This document shows, one piece after another, positions 35,744-46,310 of a stretch of 64,000 bases of DNA (position 1 is its first letter; each line of letters begins with the position of its first letter). Made by a program: the position numbers and the translations under genes. Location of the stretch: positions 40,058,549 to 40,122,548 of the forward strand of contig ML681992.1 in assembly GCA_007922195.1 (NCBI GenBank), in the 5' to 3' direction. This DNA is from Podocnemis expansa (taxonomy: Eukaryota > Chordata > Testudines > Podocnemididae). The notes beneath the pieces are model-generated. The model saw only the letters and a list, made by a program, of their open reading frames with translations, was not told where the DNA came from and did no database searches.

Positions 35744-38223
35744 AAGGACTAATTGTAAGAATAAGTAAATACAATGGTTGTGGGAATTATTCAGTTCTGA
35801 AAAGTTTAAATTTATATGCAGTTGAGTTACAATCTTTGGGTGTAGTAAGTTGCTGGTGCTATTGTTGATTTCACAAAAACTGCTTTGAGTATAGCTTTGT
35901 TATGTGTATCTTTTCCCATAATAATGGAGTCAAAAATTCAAGATCACATTCTCTGCTGGCATAAATGGGAACATTTCTGAACATTTTGATGGGAATTTAA
36001 TTTATGCCAAAAGAGAACAAAGACATACAAAAGCCTGAGCAAGAGAGAAGAAATTTGAGAAGGACTGTCACAACGTCACTACATTCCACTCTAAGTGCAA
36101 GTTTTATTTCTTTGACCTTGCCTTTGCTGTATTCAGTAAAAGAACAAAAAGCTACAAAAGCACTCCACTGCACCTATGTCTCTCTCTAGAAAGAGGCTGA
36201 GAAAATAAACATCATGTGATAGATATTTTATTCCTGTTGCTTAAAGTTGCATCAAAAGACCCTTTATATTTTATGGTGATGAGCACAATATAAAACCTAT
36301 ATAGAACAGTCAAGGAGGAGCTATAGGACAGCCATTCCATATGGCAGAATGGAGAGTAAGTGCTCATTGTCAGTAGCAAAAGGGTGTGGAAGGACAGAAA
36401 GTATGCCAGAGAGAGAGGATGGAGGGAGCAAGGAGGGAGGAGTAGAGAGAATCTATGTCCACAAGGTTGGCTGGAGCAAAAGAAGAGTTTGAGAAACAAG
36501 GATGATTTTGAACTAAAGTCTATGCACATTCATCAGTGCATTTTCTGAGAAGTTTGAACTGGCTAGAAAGCATTGAACACATCCTGAGTCTGAGGAGCAT
36601 TCAATAGTCAAGGTGAGAAGAGATGAAGGTGTAAGCATAGATTTCAGCAGAGGTAGACTGATGCTAGTCACAGGGCTCAGGGTTTCGCTCTGCTTTTATA
36701 GAAGTTGATTACAAAACTCCAGTTGTGTAAATGGGCACAGTTCTATTGAAATCAGCAGAGCAGGATCAATCTCATAACATGCTGTTGGAAGGAGTTCGTA
36801 TATCATAGTATGTGACACAGTTTAAGAATCTGAGCAGAATATAATAGAACTTTTACATCAAATTGTATTACGCAAGCTAAATTTGTGTTACTGTGAGTTA
36901 ATCCACATTAAAGTTCACTATAGTTATCATATTTTAACAGAAAGTATTATGACTTTTTTATGAATGCTAAAAGAAAGTACATTTAATCTGGATAATAAGC
37001 CTTTTGTTAACTTTTATCACAATGCTTACATTTGATACACAACCGTTTATTAAAGGGAAGCAGAGCAACTGACATTCTTTGGCTGCACAAAACAGAGCGC
37101 ACAATTTATTTCATTCAGTAACTAAATAGCATTGTTGACATTTCAAATGGGGATGGATGATTTCATTTCTTTATACTCTGGCACGTTTCACTGTGTAGAA
37201 TCTGAGCTGCACTATTTCTCCAGCAGTGAAAGATGTAGGAAAATGAGGTAGGTGAAATAAGTTGTTGATTATTTCATCTGGAAAAAATCAAAAGGATGAA
37301 GGGGACACAGCTAGGGCTGCTTCTAAGTATAATATACAGTGAGAAGTGCATTTGTTTGGCATTTGGTAATTTTTCAATTTGCTTGTATAGAAACATTTCT
37401 TCTGGGGTCAAGTATAATGAAAAATGGTAAATGCAGCCAGGACAACCTTACATTTTAAATGAAAATTCATTGAAAAAAAGCTGGTTGATTAGTAATGTGT
37501 AAATTTGAGCAACAGATCTGAAATTTTTATGAAGGTAAACTATAACATACATGCTTTATGGCTCTCTGTGTCCTAGTTTTTGAGCATTTCTAATGTACTG
37601 GATGTTGTGCTTTTATATTTTTCTAAACTGACTTTAATACTCAGTAAGAGACTTTACCATATAAAATGAGTTAGCACAAAAATACTTCAGCTTACTAAAT
37701 TATTTTTTATGAAATGGGTTTTTAAAACAATTTACTGTATTAAAAAATTCCATGGAAAATGTCTTCTTTACTCCATGACCCTTTGTAAAAATGCTATTTT
37801 TAGCAAAAGTCATTTCCTAATCTTACTACTTGTTTAAACAACCACCCCATTTGATGTTTTTAATTTGTATTTGCATATGTGAACTACTCTCATGGATGAG
37901 GAAACATAAGGAAAAGAAAACAGGATAAAAGAAAGAATGTAATCTCATAAAAAATTTGTTTTATCTCATCAGAAATTTCATTGCACCCCATCTGATCAGC
38001 TTTTACTTGTTTTTTTTAAATTATCTATTTTTCATGGTTTTGAAATGCTGTAGCAAAAGAAAGGGGATGGGGTGAGGTCTTCTTTACATCAATCCAGGAA
38101 TCCAGGGCAGATACATTTATTTCTTTCAAAGTCTCTTAAAATGTGGTAGTAATTAATCATTTAATGAATTTGCGTGTTGATACATTTGGAAATAGAGTTA
38201 TGAATAGTACAGTATTGTCATTA

Positions 38224-38280
<57 letters not shown>

Positions 38281-39117
38281 ATACATTTATTTTGTTTCCC
38301 TGTATTGACATGAAGATTTACAATTGCACTTTAGAGGCAGTTAAAGTTGCATCAATCTAACTCTAAAAGCACAGATCACATCCAAGTAAGTTCATTAGAT
38401 GCACATGTGTACAGGATTTATAATAAACTATTAAGATTATGTTATAGTTGTAAATCCTTTAATTATAAAAAGTTTTCCTCTGACCATGAGGAAGTGTTTC
38501 ATTTCAAGGACTCTGGATCTTGTTAGGTTGTCCAAAGTGGCAATATTTACAAATGAAAGAAGAGGAGACATTTTTCACTTGCTCTCCAAGAAAGCACAGC
38601 TAAAATGATTTTGTAGAAGCGTATTCATAGGGATGTGCATACAGTTGGTTGAAACTATTCATCCAGATGTTGTGTCTGTTCCATTATGTTTCTGCTCTGT
38701 GGTCCAACAAGGTCACCTAAGATAGTTTTAATTCAAATGACTTAACTAAAAATCCTTTGTTTGCCTGGAAGTCCCTGGAGAATACAGTCTGATTCTAGCT
38801 GGCAGTAGCTCTCTAGGGATGTTACAACTTGAATGAATTTATTTAACCATCACAGTTGTTAGTTCCTAGAGGGCTGTGGTTCCCCTCCCCATAAAAACAT
38901 GTTCAATAGTATACAAACATTATAGTTTGGTATAGAAGTAGTAGTAGTATGTAAACATTTATATTTTTAATACAATGAATTCTTAAGATAATTAAACTTA
39001 ATTCCATAAGATTTATGATAATTCAGTAAGGATTCTCCAAGGTATTTTCCTGTCTGTCACAGGTCTTTCAATAATGATGACTGGTGGATAATTGCCCTGG
39101 TAATAGTACTATTAAAA
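35744..39117. other. No gene recognised; AT-rich
   Basis: A strongly AT-rich stretch with few recognisable repeats, holding the long TG microsatellite at 38227-38277. It could contain conserved non-coding elements, but that cannot be judged from one sequence. Confidence 0.5.
38227..38277 (+). repeat. (GT)n microsatellite
   Basis: About 25 uninterrupted GT units. Such alternating purine-pyrimidine runs can be length-polymorphic. Confidence 0.98.
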
Positions 39118-39690
39118 AAGAATCTGAGGAGATGTTGTGGATCACAAATTTAATCTAAGTCAACAATGTGATGAAGTTGCAAAAAAGGGCTGTTCTAATT
39201 CTGGAGTATTTCAAAAGGAGTGTTGCATAAAATGGCTGTCCCTTTTCATCTAACACTCTTGAGGTCTCAGCTGGAATGCTGTGTCCACTTCTGGCTGCTG
39301 GGCTAAGAAATATATTGGAAAATGGGAGAGATTCCAGAGAAGAGCAACAAAAACGATAAAAGTTTTAAAAAAATCTGACCTAATGAAGGGTTAAAAATTC
39401 TGGGTATGTTTAGTCTTGAGAAAAGATGACATGGGGGCGGGTTATAAGGTTTAAAATATTTTAAAGTCTGTTAATAGGTTTCATTTGCAGCAAGAGTTAT
39501 GTGGGTTAGATAATATGGTAAACATTCTCACTATAAGTATACATAAGCATTGGAGTAAGCTTCCAAGGGAGGTTGTGGAATCCCTGTTATTGGAGGTTTT
39601 TAAGAGCAGGCTAGACAAACGCCTTTCAGGGATTGTGTAGGTGTACTTGGTGCAGTCTCTGCAGAGGGAGCTGGACTTGATATCTTGAAG
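39118..39690 (+). mobile_element. CR1 LINE, diverged 3' fragment
   Basis: It follows the CR1 ORF2 C-terminus (GATGTTGTGGATCACAAATTTAATCTAAGTCAACAATG through GGAGGTTTTTAAGAGCAGGCTAGAC) and stops within the tail at GAGCTGGACTTGATATCTTGA. A tail-like continuation, ATCTCATGAGGTCCCTTCCAACCCTATGG, occurs at 40111-40141, so the copy may be split by the GC-rich block between. Confidence 0.8.
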
Positions 39691-40412
39691 CAGGGGTGTC
39701 ATTGGCATTGGGCACATGAGGCACAGGCCGCAAATGTGCTGCCCAGTGCCCCTAGGTAGGCCGTGGCACACACAAGCACAGCCTGCCTACCTGCCTGAGC
39801 CCCAGCACCTGGGAGAGCTCAGCTGGGCCAGTCGACGCCAGCACTTTTAAATCTCCCACCCTGCAGCATGACCTATATGTGCTCCAGGGTTGGAGAACAG
39901 GAGCTGGAAATTTAAAACTGGCATGGCCCCAGTTGAGGCAGAAGCACAAGTGAGGTGTGTGCTGCACTGGGCCATGGATAGCTGCCGAGCAAGAGCCGCG
40001 AGTTTACTTTACTGGACAGGGAGGGTCTTGGGAGCTGGGCGGGGGGCAGGGGTTGCATGGGGCCAGGGGGACTTTGCTGGGTGTGGGGGGTCAAGAGAAG
40101 ATGATCAGACTGAGATCTCATGAGGTCCCTTCCAACCCTATGGATGGATGGATTGATTGATTGATTGATGAGGTTTGCAGGGACAGGGGGAAGGTGCGCA
40201 GGGCCTACCAGGGGGCCTTCCAGGAGCAGTGCCAGGTATGCTAGAGTGCAGGGCTGCAGGGAGCCTGGAGCAGCACTGGGCTGGATGCCAGGAATTCCCG
40301 GCACCATTCCTTGTGGCAGGGTTGTGGGCCTGTGCCCTAATTATTTTGTTCAGGAGCAATGATCCTGTCTTGAGGTCCCTTTCATCCATACATGTCTATA
40401 ATTCTATGACTT
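39691..40412. repeat. GC-rich composite with CR1 tail pieces
   Basis: A GC-rich block starting CAGGGGTGTCATTGG (39692) is followed by a CR1 tail (40111-40141), a GGAT/TTGA tetranucleotide run (40140-40168), a second GC-rich block, and another CR1-tail-like end (TTGAGGTCCCTTTCATCC...ATAATTCTATGAC, 40369-40409). Overlapping frames on both strands are compositional. The exact order of insertions is unresolved. Confidence 0.5.
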
Positions 40413-40565
40413 TACAGGGATAAAATATTACTTAATGAGAAAGGGGAAAAGAGCAGGCAAGGAGCCTGTAAAGCAGAAGCCCTGCTCTGCTGTTCACCTT
40501 TCTTCTCTTTGATCTTTCTTATATTGAACCTATCTGTTTTTCTCCCATTCCAGCTCTTTCTAGAC

Positions 40566-40729
40566 TACTGGTTTTCAAACTATTTGTTGGGATGCAGTCC
40601 TGGGTTGCGGTGCCCCCTTCTGCCACGGGATGCAAGACTGAAATACATTACTGGAAGATGTAATTATTGGGTCCCAGACATAAATGATTTTTTTCAACTG
40701 GGTCCTGAGGAAAAAAGTTTGAAAAACAT
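40566..40729. mobile_element. hAT-type MITE with perfect 8-bp target duplication
   Basis: Ends TACTGGTTTTCAAAC and GTTTGAAAAACAT are inverted. TTCTAGAC is found at 40558-40565 and 40730-40737. It is 164 bp. Confidence 0.85.
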
Positions 40730-40919
40730 TTCTAGACTATAAATACATTCTTGTGTTCCTTGAAAAAAAACACCTTTCCAGCTACCACTGTATTTACCTC
40801 TTCTTGTCTCTTAAAATGTTGGAGTTTGTTATCTATTATCTAGATTTTCCCTTTTCCAGCTGCATCTTTCGCTCTCTCTACTCCAGTTCCTGCTGTTTCC
40901 AAAGTCACTAAAATACACC

Positions 40920-41095
40920 AGTTCCAGAGGGGTAGCCATTTTATTCTGTATACTGCAAAAACGAGAGTCCTCTGGCAGCTGAAGACTAACAGGTTTCTTC
41001 AGGCATAAACTTTCATGGGTTCCAACCCACTTTGTCAGATGCACCTGATGAAGTGCCACTGGACTCTCGGGTTTTTGGCAAAATACACCAGGCAA
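40920..41095. mobile_element. Penelope-like element tails, variant subfamily
   Basis: AGTTCCAGAGGGGTAGCCATTTTATTCTGTATACTGC...GACTAACAGGTTTCTTCAGGCATAAACTTTCATGGGTTCC runs into ATGCACCTGATGAAGTGCCACTGGACTCTCGGGTTTTTG. These are terminal tails in inverted arrangement, of the subfamily whose tail carries CTTCAGGCATAA, like the copies at 42249 and 54868. Confidence 0.65.
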
Positions 41096-42248
41096 ATCCA
41101 GGGGATATATTGGCATTTCATCTTACGCTCTGCTCTCTTGATAACCTTTACCTTTCTCATCATTTTAAGCGGAATCTGAATCCTCTCAGCCTTTGTCCTT
41201 TGTCTCTCTGTTTTCTCTCAAGACAATCTCATCCATTCTCATGGTTTCAGCTACTACTTATACCTGTACCATTCCTAGATCTTCCTCTCTACTCTTGACC
41301 ACATACCTCTTTTGCCAGAGACTCACCACTCTTTCCCAGAGGTCTCCTTGCATGTGCTGCTGCCATCTGAACACAATTTATCTAAAATTCAACCTTTCAT
41401 CTCTCCCTTTGCTCCATTTCAACATTCTCTACCACAGTTGGTAACTTCACTGTCCTCTCTCCCTTCAACTCACAATCCCAGGTGCAACAGAAGTAAAATG
41501 TTGTCATTTTTCTTATTTTTATTTCCATTGCCTCCTCTCTTCCTTCTGTTCGTGCCAAATCATGTAACTTCTTTATTTTGCTTTGATTTCTTAAACATCT
41601 GTCTTTTCCAGGTGAGAATTTTTTTCTTTTGACATATTTCAACAAAACCAAGAAATTGTCTTCACTGACATTTTTCTTTGAATTTTTGGGGTGTTGTTGA
41701 AGAAAGGAAAAATTGCTCCAAACTGACATTATCATTCACAAGTTGTGGGTTTAAGAAAAAAATGAAAATGTAATTAAGAAGGGATGCTTCCACAAAAGCT
41801 TACATTTAGGCAAAAATAGCCATTTTCTGTCAAACGGGTTTCCAATGGAAACATTTCAGCCAGGTTGACTTTTTATTTCACACAAAGATGAATAGTCCTG
41901 TTTTCTCCCTTGTGCCTGAATCTGTTTTCCATGTCCCCCACATAAAAAAATATAGGCAGTATCCTTATTCTTTTTCCCTTGTTTGAGTACGCAATTATAG
42001 CCCTAAATGTCATCAGTAATATTATTGGACTGCTTTTTTTTTTTTGTATTTCTTGGATAATAGTCATGGCTTCTAGTTATGAAATATTGTTAGCTACAAC
42101 TACATTGCACTACTCTGTGGCTATGTTTTGGAAAACTGTTCTATCTAGAGTTTGGTGACATGGACAAGTTGGAACAGATATAATGCTTGAAAAGATTCAT
42201 ATTTTTGAACTAGAGAGGTTGGTAGAGAAGCATTATAGGAATTAAAAT
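41096..42248. other. No gene recognised
   Basis: The pyrimidine-rich segment at about 41130-41640 produces several chance frames on both strands. No recognisable domain or repeat was found. Confidence 0.5.
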
Positions 42249-43385
42249 AACAAGAGTCCTGTGGTACCTTATAGACCAGGCGTGGCCAAACTGCAGCTTG
42301 GGAGCCGCATGTGGCTCTTGAATGAAAAAGTGTGGCTTGCAGAAGAATGCCAGTAAATCAATTTAGTAGGTAAAAGTATATACCTATATACCTCAGTGCG
42401 GCTCTTGAAGGTTTAATAATGAATTTGTGTGGCTCTTGAGCTCCATAAGTTTGGCTATCCCTGTTATAGACTAATGGATGTCTTCAGGCATAAGCTTCTG
42501 TGGGCTCCAACCCCCTTCTTCAGGTGCATGAAGTGGAAGCTGTAGTTGAGAAGTATATATACACATGCCAGGATGGAGGAGGGCAAGTGTAGTGAAGTCA
42601 GTTCAGAGGGCAGATGGGGCCTGTTCACACCAGTTGATTAAAGAGAGAATGTGTGAACAGGGCCAATTTCATTTTGTAATGTGTTACCCATTCCAAGTCC
42701 TATCGTCAAGCTTGCAAATCAGCTCCAGCTCTGCAGTTTCATGCTGAAGTCTGTCTTTGACGTTTTGTTTTTTTTTTTTTGTTGAAGTATGGCAGCTTTC
42801 AAGTCTGCTACTGAGTATCCGTGGAGATTGAAATGTTCTCCTGCTTTATGGATGTTGCCATTTTTGATGCCCGATTTGTGTCCTTTATCCTTTTGTGCAA
42901 GGACAGTTTGGTTTGGCCAATGTACATGGCAGCGGGGCATTGCTGGCACATACTACATTGGTGGATGGGCAGGTGAATGAGCCCCTGGTGGTGTAGCTGA
43001 TGTGGTTGGGGCCTGTGATGGTATCACTGGAGTCGATTTAGGGCAGAGTTGGCAACAGGGTTTGTTGCAGAGATAGGTTCCTGGATTAGTGTTCTTGTTG
43101 TATGGTGTTCAGTTGCTAGTGAGCATTTGCTTAAGGTTGGGGAGCTGTCTGTAGGTGAGGGTTGGGCTGCCTCCCAAGGCATGAGAAAGTATGAGATTAT
43201 CTTATAAGATATGGTGTAGATCTTTGTGTTAGAGGGATTTTAGCTGGGGGCTGTAGGTGATGGCCAGTGGTGTTTTGTTGTTTTCTTTGTCGGGTCTGTC
43301 CTGTAATAGGTGGCTCCTGGGTGCCCAGTTGGCTCTGTTGATCTGTTTTTTCACTTCTCTGGGTGGGTACTGTAACTTTAGGAAT
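42249..43385 (-). mobile_element. Penelope-like element, left inverted copy
   Basis: Read on the minus strand, the element runs from the Ty3 border at 43385 to a 3' tail at 42249. It includes the C-terminus of the RT-side protein, the Cys cluster, a GIY-YIG endonuclease relic (42719-42949, with WPNQTVLAQKDKGHKSGIKNGN and GEHFNLHGYSVADLK), a 3' untranslated part and the tail with CTTCAGGTGCATGAAG. The GIY-YIG core is mutated. A hAT MITE interrupts the tail at 42277-42463. Its mirror partner lies at 54868-56075. Confidence 0.8.
42277..42463. mobile_element. hAT-type MITE with perfect 8-bp target duplication
   Basis: Ends CAGGCGTGGCCAAACTG and AGTTTGGCTATCCCTG are inverted. TTATAGAC flanks both sides (42269-42276, 42464-42471). 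It is inserted within the Penelope tail, so it is younger than that element. Confidence 0.92.
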
Positions 43386-43875
43386 TGTGATAAGTTCCCG
43401 CCAGAGGATTACAGAAGGGTATACCAGGGCAGGTATGTGAGCCCTAGGTTGGTAAAGGCCCTTTTCCCTGGCTGCAAAGAAATGGTTTCTACAGGCTAAT
43501 TACAGACACTTGCACCCAATTAAGGGCTACCCCAGGCCTATAAAGGCTGCTTCCACTAGAAGCAAAGGGGGGAAAGAGCTGAGGCTGCTGCTCAGCTTGG
43601 AAGTTCCCCAGGCTGAGGAGGAAATTGTTTCTCCCCTGCCTCAGCCAGAGCCAGAGCCAGAGACAGAGGGTTAGCAGCTTGCCCTCCTATTGCCCTGAAG
43701 GTTTTTAGCTGGGATCCAGGGCCAAGGAAGGAGGAGGATGAGGAAGGCACCTCAGAGGCTACCAAAAGCCCAGAGATCTCCCTGGGCTGGGGCAGATTGA
43801 ACTGTGGCCAATACCACCTGGAGAGAAGGTTTGGACTGTTGGGCCAAGCCTGACTTACCCCTTCCCTCCAGAAGG
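43386..43875 (+). repeat. 5' LTR of the Ty3/gypsy element
   Basis: It starts TGTGATAAG and ends at CCAGAAGG, just before the primer site. It contains a TATA-like GGCCTATAAAGGCTGC (about 43535-43551). It matches the 3' LTR except for about 23 base differences and a 6-bp indel, judged by eye. Confidence 0.88.
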
Positions 43876-43893
43876 TGGTGTCAGGGGAGGGAT
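43876..43893 (+). promoter_or_regulatory. Primer-binding site, tRNA-Leu-like
   Basis: TGGTGTCAGGGGAGGGAT directly follows the 5' LTR. From memory of tRNA 3' ends, it is closest to tRNA-Leu(CAA), with 15 of 18 positions fitting. Confidence 0.65.
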
Positions 43894-43949
43894 CACCTTT
43901 GTACACAAGTACCGTGTACCACCTGCAGGCGAGATGAATCAGCCCCAGG

Positions 43950-44690
43950 ATGGAGGACGTGGTGAAGGCCCTGGTGCAGGCCACGGCAGCCCAACAAGAG
44001 GCCACACGAGTTCAGATGGCAGCCCAACAAGAGACAACAAGATTGCGACAGGAAACTAATCAGCTATTGATAAGCCAAGCTGCTCAGGGCTGAGCCACCC
44101 TTCAGAAGATAATTACCCAGCTAAAAACCCTTACCGCCCAGATTCGTGGCCATGATGGGGGGCGCCCCCTGAGGGCAACAACTAATTACAAAAGATGACT
44201 ACCAATGATGAGGTGGAGTCATATTTACTTGCTTTCGAGAGAACCGCTTTGCGGGAGGCCTGGCAGTGAGAGCAGTGGACCAGCATTCTCGCCCCATTTT
44301 TATGTGGTGAAGTGCAGAAGGCCTACTATGACCTGACAGCAGAGGCTGCCTCGGACTACCTGAAGCTGAAAACAGAGATCCTTGCAAGATCTGGGGTGAC
44401 AGCAGCTACTAGAGCCCTGAGGTTCCATGAATGGAGATACCAGGAGGGCCCAGCACCGAGGTCTCAGCTCTATGACTTAATTCACCTCGCTCAGAGATGG
44501 CTGCGTCCTGATATCCACAGTGCTGATAGGATCATTGAAATCCTGGATTTGGACAGGTTCATGAGGGGACTTCCCCCCCCCCCCAACTTGCGAGGGTGGG
44601 TTAGCCAAAATGACCCCTCCACATATGATGACTTAGTCGCCCTGGTTGAAAGACAGTTGGTGGCCAAGGAGTTTTCCCAGGCTGCTGGGG
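43950..44690 (+). pseudogene. Ty3 gag with SCAN-like capsid region, broken
   Basis: The likely start is the ATG at 43950 (MEDVVKALVQATAAQQEAT), which opens a Gln-rich, coiled-coil-like N-terminus; a stop follows near 44091. After further frame changes the frame at 44312-44690 gives [17 protein letters not shown], then [32 protein letters not shown] and [13 protein letters not shown]. The last blocks resemble the SCAN domain of vertebrate zinc-finger proteins, which is known to derive from a Gmr1-type capsid. Gag would form the retrotransposon particle. The sequence then jumps into integrase through an internal deletion near 44690-44715. Confidence 0.75.
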
Positions 44691-44712
44691 GGTCGATAAG
44701 ACACTGGATACT

Positions 44713-44903
44713 GTGCTTCCTGCCCAGAGTGCCAACTTCCATGGCCCTCGCCCATGTTTATCGGCCCCACTTGTGCCCCTACCAATTATTGAGGTCCCGT
44801 TCAAAAGGATTGCTATGGACCTGGTAGGCCCACTAGAAAAGTCAGCCTGGGGCCACCAATACGTGCTTGTGGTTTTAGACTCCGCCACCCGTTATCTGGA
44901 AGC
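44713..44903 (+). pseudogene. Ty3 integrase, part 1 (before the retroviral insertion)
   Basis: The frame shows the Zn-binding domain remnant ([13 protein letters not shown]) and the start of the catalytic core with the first Asp motif (AMDLVGPL, then VLVVLDSATRY). It runs into the retroviral LTR at 44904. Codons after 44903 belong to the retrovirus, not the integrase. The remainder is found at 52139-52755. Confidence 0.85.
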
Positions 44904-45413
44904 TGTTAAGAGAAAAGCTCGTTCTCTGCTCTGGTCAATGATGGAGCTGGACAACAGGAGGAAGAATCACCAGTTTATTGACACTCAGAGCTACTGAGTG
45001 TGGCCGGCCCCGAAGGACCGGTGCTAAAAGGGTTTTATACCCAGGTACAACAACTTAATTCAAGGAAATCTAAAAATGGTTAATATATTCAATGTAAACA
45101 AAATTAATACATTTATTAGTACCATATAGGGATAGTTTTCATACATATTCATATAAGATAGGAGAATTAGTAAAGAAGGTCAGGCTGGCTCCTGGGAGCC
45201 TGGGAATGTAATAAACAAGATAAATTGTTGATTAATAGGTGACCTCGAGACTGGTGCAGTTTCCCTAATCTCCTGCTTATAGACTGTTCAAGGATGTGAG
45301 GGGCTCTATACTTTTGTTAGTTAGGCTAGAGGTTGAAATAATATTAAGGGAACAGTGCTAAGATGGAGTCACTTATGCTCACAAGTTTGTGGTCTCATAC
45401 AAATCTCATAACA
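44904..45413 (-). repeat. 3' LTR of the endogenous retrovirus
   Basis: 510 bp with TG...CA ends. On the minus strand a TATA box (TATAAAA, 45033-45039) is followed, about 60 bp downstream, by a polyadenylation signal AATAAA (44974-44979), giving a standard U3-R-U5 order. Confidence 0.95.
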
Positions 45414-45423
45414 GTCCCCCCTG
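45414..45423 (-). promoter_or_regulatory. Retroviral polypurine tract
   Basis: CAGGGGGGAC on the minus strand directly abuts the 3' LTR, the expected place for the plus-strand primer. Confidence 0.7.
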
Positions 45424-45439
45424 TGAGCCTATGAAAGCT

Positions 45440-46310
45440 CATATTTCGTAGGCTCAGGGCCAGAAACGCTCATCCAGTTTGGAACAGGTACGAATAACAT
45501 GTGGCAAGGAAATAGCTTCTATGGGATACATGGAATTGTGAAAGCTTTGGGACCTGAGGGAAACTGTAGAGGAGCGGAGAAGGTCTCTGGGGGAGGCTTA
45601 GTAAGCATTTGCCGAGGATATACAGGGCCAAAATAAAGAAAAGGAGTGAAATGAGGCCAGAGACAAGTAAGCCAGTGTCTTTCTCCTGGGATATCTTTTC
45701 CTCCAGGGAGCGAAGGTCCTGTAAACGAATATCAATACAGTGTGAGTTATCAGTAAGATTAAAGCAACAGAGACCAGCAAATTCTTGGCACCCATGTCCA
45801 GCTCTAAGTAGAAGGTAGTCTATAGCAATTCTATTTTGTAAAATAGCTTGTCTGAGTTGTGCCTACTCCTCATTAAGTAACTGAATAAGTGAGGAGGTTT
45901 GATTAATAGACTTTGCTAAAGTACAAGCTAGTTTGGAGAGATCAAGGCAGGCAGCTTCAGCAAGGCTTGGGACCCCAACTAGGGAAGCTGCTAAAGCAAC
46001 CATCTGAGTTTTGGAGAGCAGGTGAAGGTCACTGTAAGAGAGCCATGCCCAATTAGTAGTATTAGCAAGTTGGGAAAAAGGAAAGGGGACACCATAAAAA
46101 CAGGTTTGCGAGAGTCCTTCTGTAGTGAGGCTCGAGGTAATACAAAAATTGGAACTATTAAGGCTAGTACAGGTTTTTTGGGGCTAAATTGTAGCTCTAT
46201 GAATAATGGAAGATACAGCAACAAAGTACACTATAAAAAGTACCACATGCTGAAAAAGACTCTGAAAATAGTGCCCCAAGAAACCATGAGTCCAACTGTG
46301 GATCTTTACA
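45440..46310 (-). pseudogene. Retroviral env relic: mostly transmembrane subunit
   Basis: The env start (signal-peptide-like, with an early stop) overlaps the integrase end near 46290. Only about 0.85 kb follows before the LTR, so most of the surface subunit is missing. The remainder contains a hydrophobic fusion-peptide-like stretch, a heptad/immunosuppressive-type region with an in-frame stop, and a C-x6-CC motif (45764-45790), which marks class I/gamma-type transmembrane subunits. A membrane-spanning segment at about 45590-45660 and a short tail follow. It cannot make a functional envelope. Confidence 0.78.

Noticed and set aside
41397..41735. 112-codon minus-strand frame
   Set aside because: Arises from a pyrimidine-rich stretch; Lys/Glu-rich product with no family signal.
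44904..44997. Continuation of the integrase frame beyond 44903
   Set aside because: These codons are retroviral LTR sequence; the integrase resumes at 52139.
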